Positions 60,917-64,000 of a stretch of 64,000 nucleotides of DNA are shown here, in pieces; the first letter of the stretch is position 1, and each line of letters opens with the position of its first letter. Made by a program: the position numbers and the translations under genes. Source of the stretch: an uncultured Clostridia bacterium (GTDB lineage: Bacteria > Bacillota > Clostridia > Oscillospirales > Oscillospiraceae); the NCBI GenBank assembly GCA_946411835.1, contig CAMKFK010000003.1, forward strand, positions 1 through 64,000. The letters run 5' to 3'. The notes below the pieces were generated by a model. That model did not search any database. It was not told the origin of the DNA and saw only the letters and a list, made by a program, of their open reading frames with translations.

Positions 60917-63736
60917 TCAAACGAGGGTGTCCCACAGCGTGGTTCTGGCGTAGAAGAGCTGGATCTTCTTCAACTCGTCGTCCGAGAGACCCAGATTTGC
61001 CATATTCCTCTGGAATTTCATCGTGACGGTAACGTCGTTCTCGGTGGTGGGCAGATCCGGCTGCGCACCCTTCTCAACCAGACCTTCGCGCTCACTAATC
61101 AAAAGAGCTGCGTTTCTTTCGCCCTTTGCAAGGTCGTCCGCATAAGCCTCGTCGAGCATGAGCGACCCGCGATACTCGATCGCTTTCTTGCAGTAGTTTT
61201 CTAACTGGGTTCCCTGCAACGCGGCGTCCAGCTTGGAGAACAGGTAATAGCCCAAGAGCCCGTTCTCAATGAGCATCTTATCCTTTTTGGGAAGATAGGG
61301 ATACATTGTCTTTGCAAAGTTCGCCAGCGGCTTCGGAGTACCACGTTCGGAATCCTTCACGACCCATCTCCCCGCGTTGTCCTGATAGAGGAAGAGCGCA
61401 TCCAGCAGGACGTACATCATGGCGGGACGTAGTCTCTCCTTAAGAACAATGTTGATGTCGTCAATGTCCATGCTGCACTTGCGGAACAGCTTCAGAGTCT
61501 TCAGTATCTCACAATACATGGGCACATGAGCGCGGAGCACACGCACGGCGTTTTCCCATGCGGCGTCCTCCGTGGGGGCAGTAGTGGCAAAGATCCCGCC
61601 ATTCTCCAGCCTGACCATCTTTGAGATAGCTCCGAGATCTTTTCCGTTCTGGCTGGCGACCTCCTGCGCCAGACGCTTTCCCTTGCGCAGAAGCCCCGCC
61701 CCGTCAAACGCCGTTTCATACGACGAATAGAGGTTGACGTCAATGGGGTGCCACTGGATCGTCTGGTCACAATAGACCCGATGAACCTGATACTGTTCAT
61801 TGCCCAGCTTGTCGCAATACAACACGCCGAGTTCCTTGCACTCCTCCACGATCTTTCCGATCTTGTTGCGGATTTCTCCCTCGTAGCTGATGATACCGGT
61901 GATAGGGTCGGGGATGCGAGGATCGGTCGCGGGAACGGTAAGAGAGGGGTATTCTTCCCACGGGACGGCCGGAAACAACTCGTCATCCGCTTTGATGTCC
62001 CTATATTCGTTCGCGGATATCTTAACGGCGCTGGGCGACATGCAGTGCAGCTCGGTGGCAACCGCCTTGGAGACCGTCGAGGCGATATGAGGCGCTCTCT
62101 GAAGCGTGTCCAAATACTGAGCTTCCCATGCAGCCAAATCATTCAGCTTGTAGACCTCGAAGGGAGCGGCAAACTGATAGCAGGAGATGGCCGACGCGTC
62201 GGCAGAGGAAAAGATTTGCAGACTAAACGCCGGCGAGGGGAACTCTGCGGCAAAGGCAGCCGTGATCGCCGTAGCAATGGCCTGCCCGCCTTCCGTGCTC
62301 AAAGCGGAGGGATAGACCGCCACGATGTAATTTGGCGTCACGTTGCCGTTAATCTGCGGCTGGCTTTTTGCGCGCAGGCTGTGGGCAATTTGCTGCGCCG
62401 TCTGCACATATGACTGCCCGCCGCTGTTCTGCAGTTCGTCAAACAGCATTTTGATCGAGACGTCAATCGTCTGCGGAACCTGAAATGAAATGAACCTATC
62501 AAAGGTAACGCGAGCCGGAATGGGGCTGTCCTCGGAAACCAGCTCCAATCTGGACGGATCGGCGGCGGACTGCCGGACAAGCTCTTGCGAAAAGTCCAGC
62601 CATTTCGACGGATCCTCAAAGAAGCTGTTGATCAGCGCATTGCGCGTCTGCTGGGCGTTCACGGTAGCCAACGCCTGATCGGCCTTATCCCGCAGCCAAT
62701 TATAGGTGGTCTGTCCAAGCGCGGCAATGTTGACCTCGTTGGGCGCTTCCGTGGCATTCTGGAACTTGCTGAAGCTGGAGAAGCTGTCGGCAAAACTATC
62801 GTAAACGGCGGTCAGGCTCTTCAGAACGTATCCGAACGCCTCGATCTGATCTCTGAGAATCCTCGCAGGCTGAAGGAATTCCGTGTCGAACAGGTTATTC
62901 GCTTTGAAAACATACTCTCGGCGTTTCTTGTTGATCTCCGCCGCGTATTGACCCTCAAACGCCAGCTTCCACGCGGTCTTCTGAGGAATGCGTTCGGCGA
63001 GCTTAAGGGGATTCAGAACATTGACCTGATCGATTTTCCTGCGCACCGCGCTCAGATTATTCGCGGCGTTGGCAGGGCTGATCCAGTCGTATTCGGCGCC
63101 GCTTTGCATTTCCTTCCCGTCCCGAAGGTTTTCCAGCATGATCCGAATGCCGATCCCGGAATTGTCGCCGTCCTGAAGGAACTTTCCATCAAATACGTTG
63201 ACGAAAGCAAGCGGACCCTCCTGCTGAATGTACTGGATAACGTTATTCTTATAGCTGCAGAAGAGGTTTCGGATCATGTTCTGCAACTCGTTTTTTGTGG
63301 AAAAATCCGAGTTGTTTTCCACATAGACCTGACAGGAGTCTTTTGTGCCCTCATCGTCATAATTGCCTTTTCGAATGGAATCCCATGTAAAATCCTCTGA
63401 ATCCAGATGCAGAACCTCAAACATATCCATATGACCGGAGTGAACATTTTCCAGAAAAGTATTGAGGCCGCCGAGGAGCTGCTGTGCCGCCGCTGTGCCC
63501 GCCACGGCGGGGAAGAAGTCGTCCTCCCCGCGGAAGGGCAGAATGCTCACACCCGTCGCGGCAAGCTGACCATGCACCTTCGGCGAAACACTGCGAATTC
63601 CCGCTTTCTGACAAACCTCGGAGACCACATAGGCTCTGGTAAGCATCTCCGCCGCAGAGGCGGTGGCGTACCCGACGGCAGCATACTGTCTGGGACGCTC
63701 GTGGTTCTCACCGGGCGAATTCCCTGTGTTCATCAT
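60917..63736 (-). CDS. Unknown 939-residue protein of the island operon
   Basis: 939 residues, starting at a double ATG that overlaps the upstream gene by 29 bases. No signal peptide and no convincing membrane helix. N-terminal region (about 50-110) with GQLAATGVSILPFRGEDDFF; a helical central region (about 280-480); an alpha/beta stretch near 500-570 (YIVAVYPSALSTEGGQAIA); a helical C-terminal part with DDINIVLKERLRPAMMYVLLDALFL. Size and position in the operon would suit a filament- or scaffold-type component (tubulin-like proteins occur in similar bacterial operons), but no tubulin signature is visible. Function unknown. Confidence 0.75.
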   Translation of the reverse strand: MMNTGNSPGENHERPRQYAAVGYATASAAEMLTRAYVVSEVCQKAGIRSVSPKVHGQLAATGVSILPFRGEDDFFPAVAGTAAAQQLLGGLNTFLENVHSGHMDMFEVLHLDSEDFTWDSIRKGNYDDEGTKDSCQVYVENNSDFSTKNELQNMIRNLFCSYKNNVIQYIQQEGPLAFVNVFDGKFLQDGDNSGIGIRIMLENLRDGKEMQSGAEYDWISPANAANNLSAVRRKIDQVNVLNPLKLAERIPQKTAWKLAFEGQYAAEINKKRREYVFKANNLFDTEFLQPARILRDQIEAFGYVLKSLTAVYDSFADSFSSFSKFQNATEAPNEVNIAALGQTTYNWLRDKADQALATVNAQQTRNALINSFFEDPSKWLDFSQELVRQSAADPSRLELVSEDSPIPARVTFDRFISFQVPQTIDVSIKMLFDELQNSGGQSYVQTAQQIAHSLRAKSQPQINGNVTPNYIVAVYPSALSTEGGQAIATAITAAFAAEFPSPAFSLQIFSSADASAISCYQFAAPFEVYKLNDLAAWEAQYLDTLQRAPHIASTVSKAVATELHCMSPSAVKISANEYRDIKADDELFPAVPWEEYPSLTVPATDPRIPDPITGIISYEGEIRNKIGKIVEECKELGVLYCDKLGNEQYQVHRVYCDQTIQWHPIDVNLYSSYETAFDGAGLLRKGKRLAQEVASQNGKDLGAISKMVRLENGGIFATTAPTEDAAWENAVRVLRAHVPMYCEILKTLKLFRKCSMDIDDINIVLKERLRPAMMYVLLDALFLYQDNAGRWVVKDSERGTPKPLANFAKTMYPYLPKKDKMLIENGLLGYYLFSKLDAALQGTQLENYCKKAIEYRGSLMLDEAYADDLAKGERNAALLISEREGLVEKGAQPDLPTTENDVTVTMKFQRNMANLGLSDDELKKIQLFYARTTLWDTLV

Positions 63737-64000
63737 TCAGCCGCATTCCGGTGAGGGGAAGCGCGTTGCTAATAAAGGATTCCACGCTGAAAACGCCCGG
63801 ATGCCCTCCTACCGCCGTCATTTCGGTGAGCATCGTGATGAAGTGCTCCGCCACGGTCTCCATGGCGACGCGGAAGGCATCCTTGTTCCCCGTTTGACTT
63901 CCAACGAGATAAGGAAGCTCGTAGAAGTGCTTTCCGCCCGTCGGCAGCTTGATTTCGGGGTTTGCAGTATCGTTAACGACCCATGTGTCCTGATAGCCGT
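63708..64000 (-). CDS. C-terminal end of an unknown protein, cut by the window edge
   Basis: The last 96 codons of a gene that begins beyond the right edge. The readable part contains DTWVVNDTANPEIKLPTGG, HFYELPYLVG, AMETVAEHFITMLTEM and GMRLNDEHREF, then TGA at 63710-63708. It overlaps the next gene by 29 bases, so it is the preceding gene of the same operon. No family assigned. Confidence 0.75.
   Translation of the reverse strand, partial: GYQDTWVVNDTANPEIKLPTGGKHFYELPYLVGSQTGNKDAFRVAMETVAEHFITMLTEMTAVGGHPGVFSVESFISNALPLTGMRLNDEHREFAR

Noticed and set aside
60917-63736. Assignment of the 939-residue protein as a tubulin-like GTPase
   Set aside because: No glycine-rich tubulin/FtsZ GTP-binding motif is visible; only size and operon context suggest it.
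1-64000. tRNA, rRNA or CRISPR loci
   Set aside because: No cloverleaf with a TTCGA-type arm, no rRNA core sequence and no spaced repeats were seen by eye; a tRNAscan run could still find something missed.

Overview
The window looks like a chromosome segment of a high-GC, spore-forming Bacillota (class Clostridia, possibly an Oscillospirales-type anaerobe). The reasons are a complete spoIIIA sporulation operon, an L27 leader with its dedicated protease Prp, AGGAGG-type ribosome binding sites, sigma-A promoters with 17-base spacers, and a large anaerobic (cbi-type) cobalamin operon. Most of the first 52 kb is very GC rich, which is why many genes carry long open shadow frames on the other strand. 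From about 52.2 kb to the right edge the DNA is clearly less GC rich and carries mobile-element wreckage.

Layout. 0-9 kb: a broken lipoprotein gene at the left edge, a FAD/Rieske oxidoreductase, a secreted CAP protein, the rplU-prp-rpmA-obgE operon, nicotinate phosphoribosyltransferase and cardiolipin synthase. 8.7-28.2 kb: one transcription unit behind a cobalamin riboswitch with its own terminator. It begins with an exported cobaltochelatase (CbiK) fused to two repeated domains and an ABC importer whose ATPase carries a cysteine-rich tail, then cbiD-F-G-H-J-ET-A, cobT, cobU, cobS, a minimal second cobU, cobC, cbiB, cobD, cbiP and cbiC. Most of these genes overlap by 1-14 bases. cbiL, the adenosyltransferase and cytoplasmic precorrin-2 steps are not in the window. 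28.2-31.5 kb: a minus-strand operon reading barnase-like lipoprotein RNase, barstar, PrsW protease, EamA permease, HAD phosphatase. 31.6-40.5 kb: a permuted XdhC, a gene remnant, spoIIIAA-AH, then an Asp23 protein, nusB, xseA, xseB and a prenyl synthase. 40.6-40.9 kb: six consecutive hairpins bracketed by a 38-base direct repeat. 40.9-51 kb: an anion permease with an M20 amidohydrolase, a TPR/DUF4037 pair, an HD hydrolase, a purine permease, an SGNH hydrolase and a double-GGDEF/EAL protein.

51-64 kb: a pilB-type ATPase pseudogene with a nonsense codon and two frameshifts abuts a HigBA-type toxin-antitoxin pair, transposase fragments and a possible structured RNA. This junction opens an island with one minus-strand operon running off the right edge. 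The operon encodes the end of an unknown protein, a 939-residue unknown, a 528-residue unknown, a 637-residue P-loop GTPase with a split zinc ribbon, a 1010-residue transmembrane coiled-coil protein and a 155-residue membrane-anchored protein. None could be tied firmly to a described family. The combination recalls GTPase-centred conflict systems (GAP1 / double-GTPase type), and it is the best candidate here for an undescribed system.
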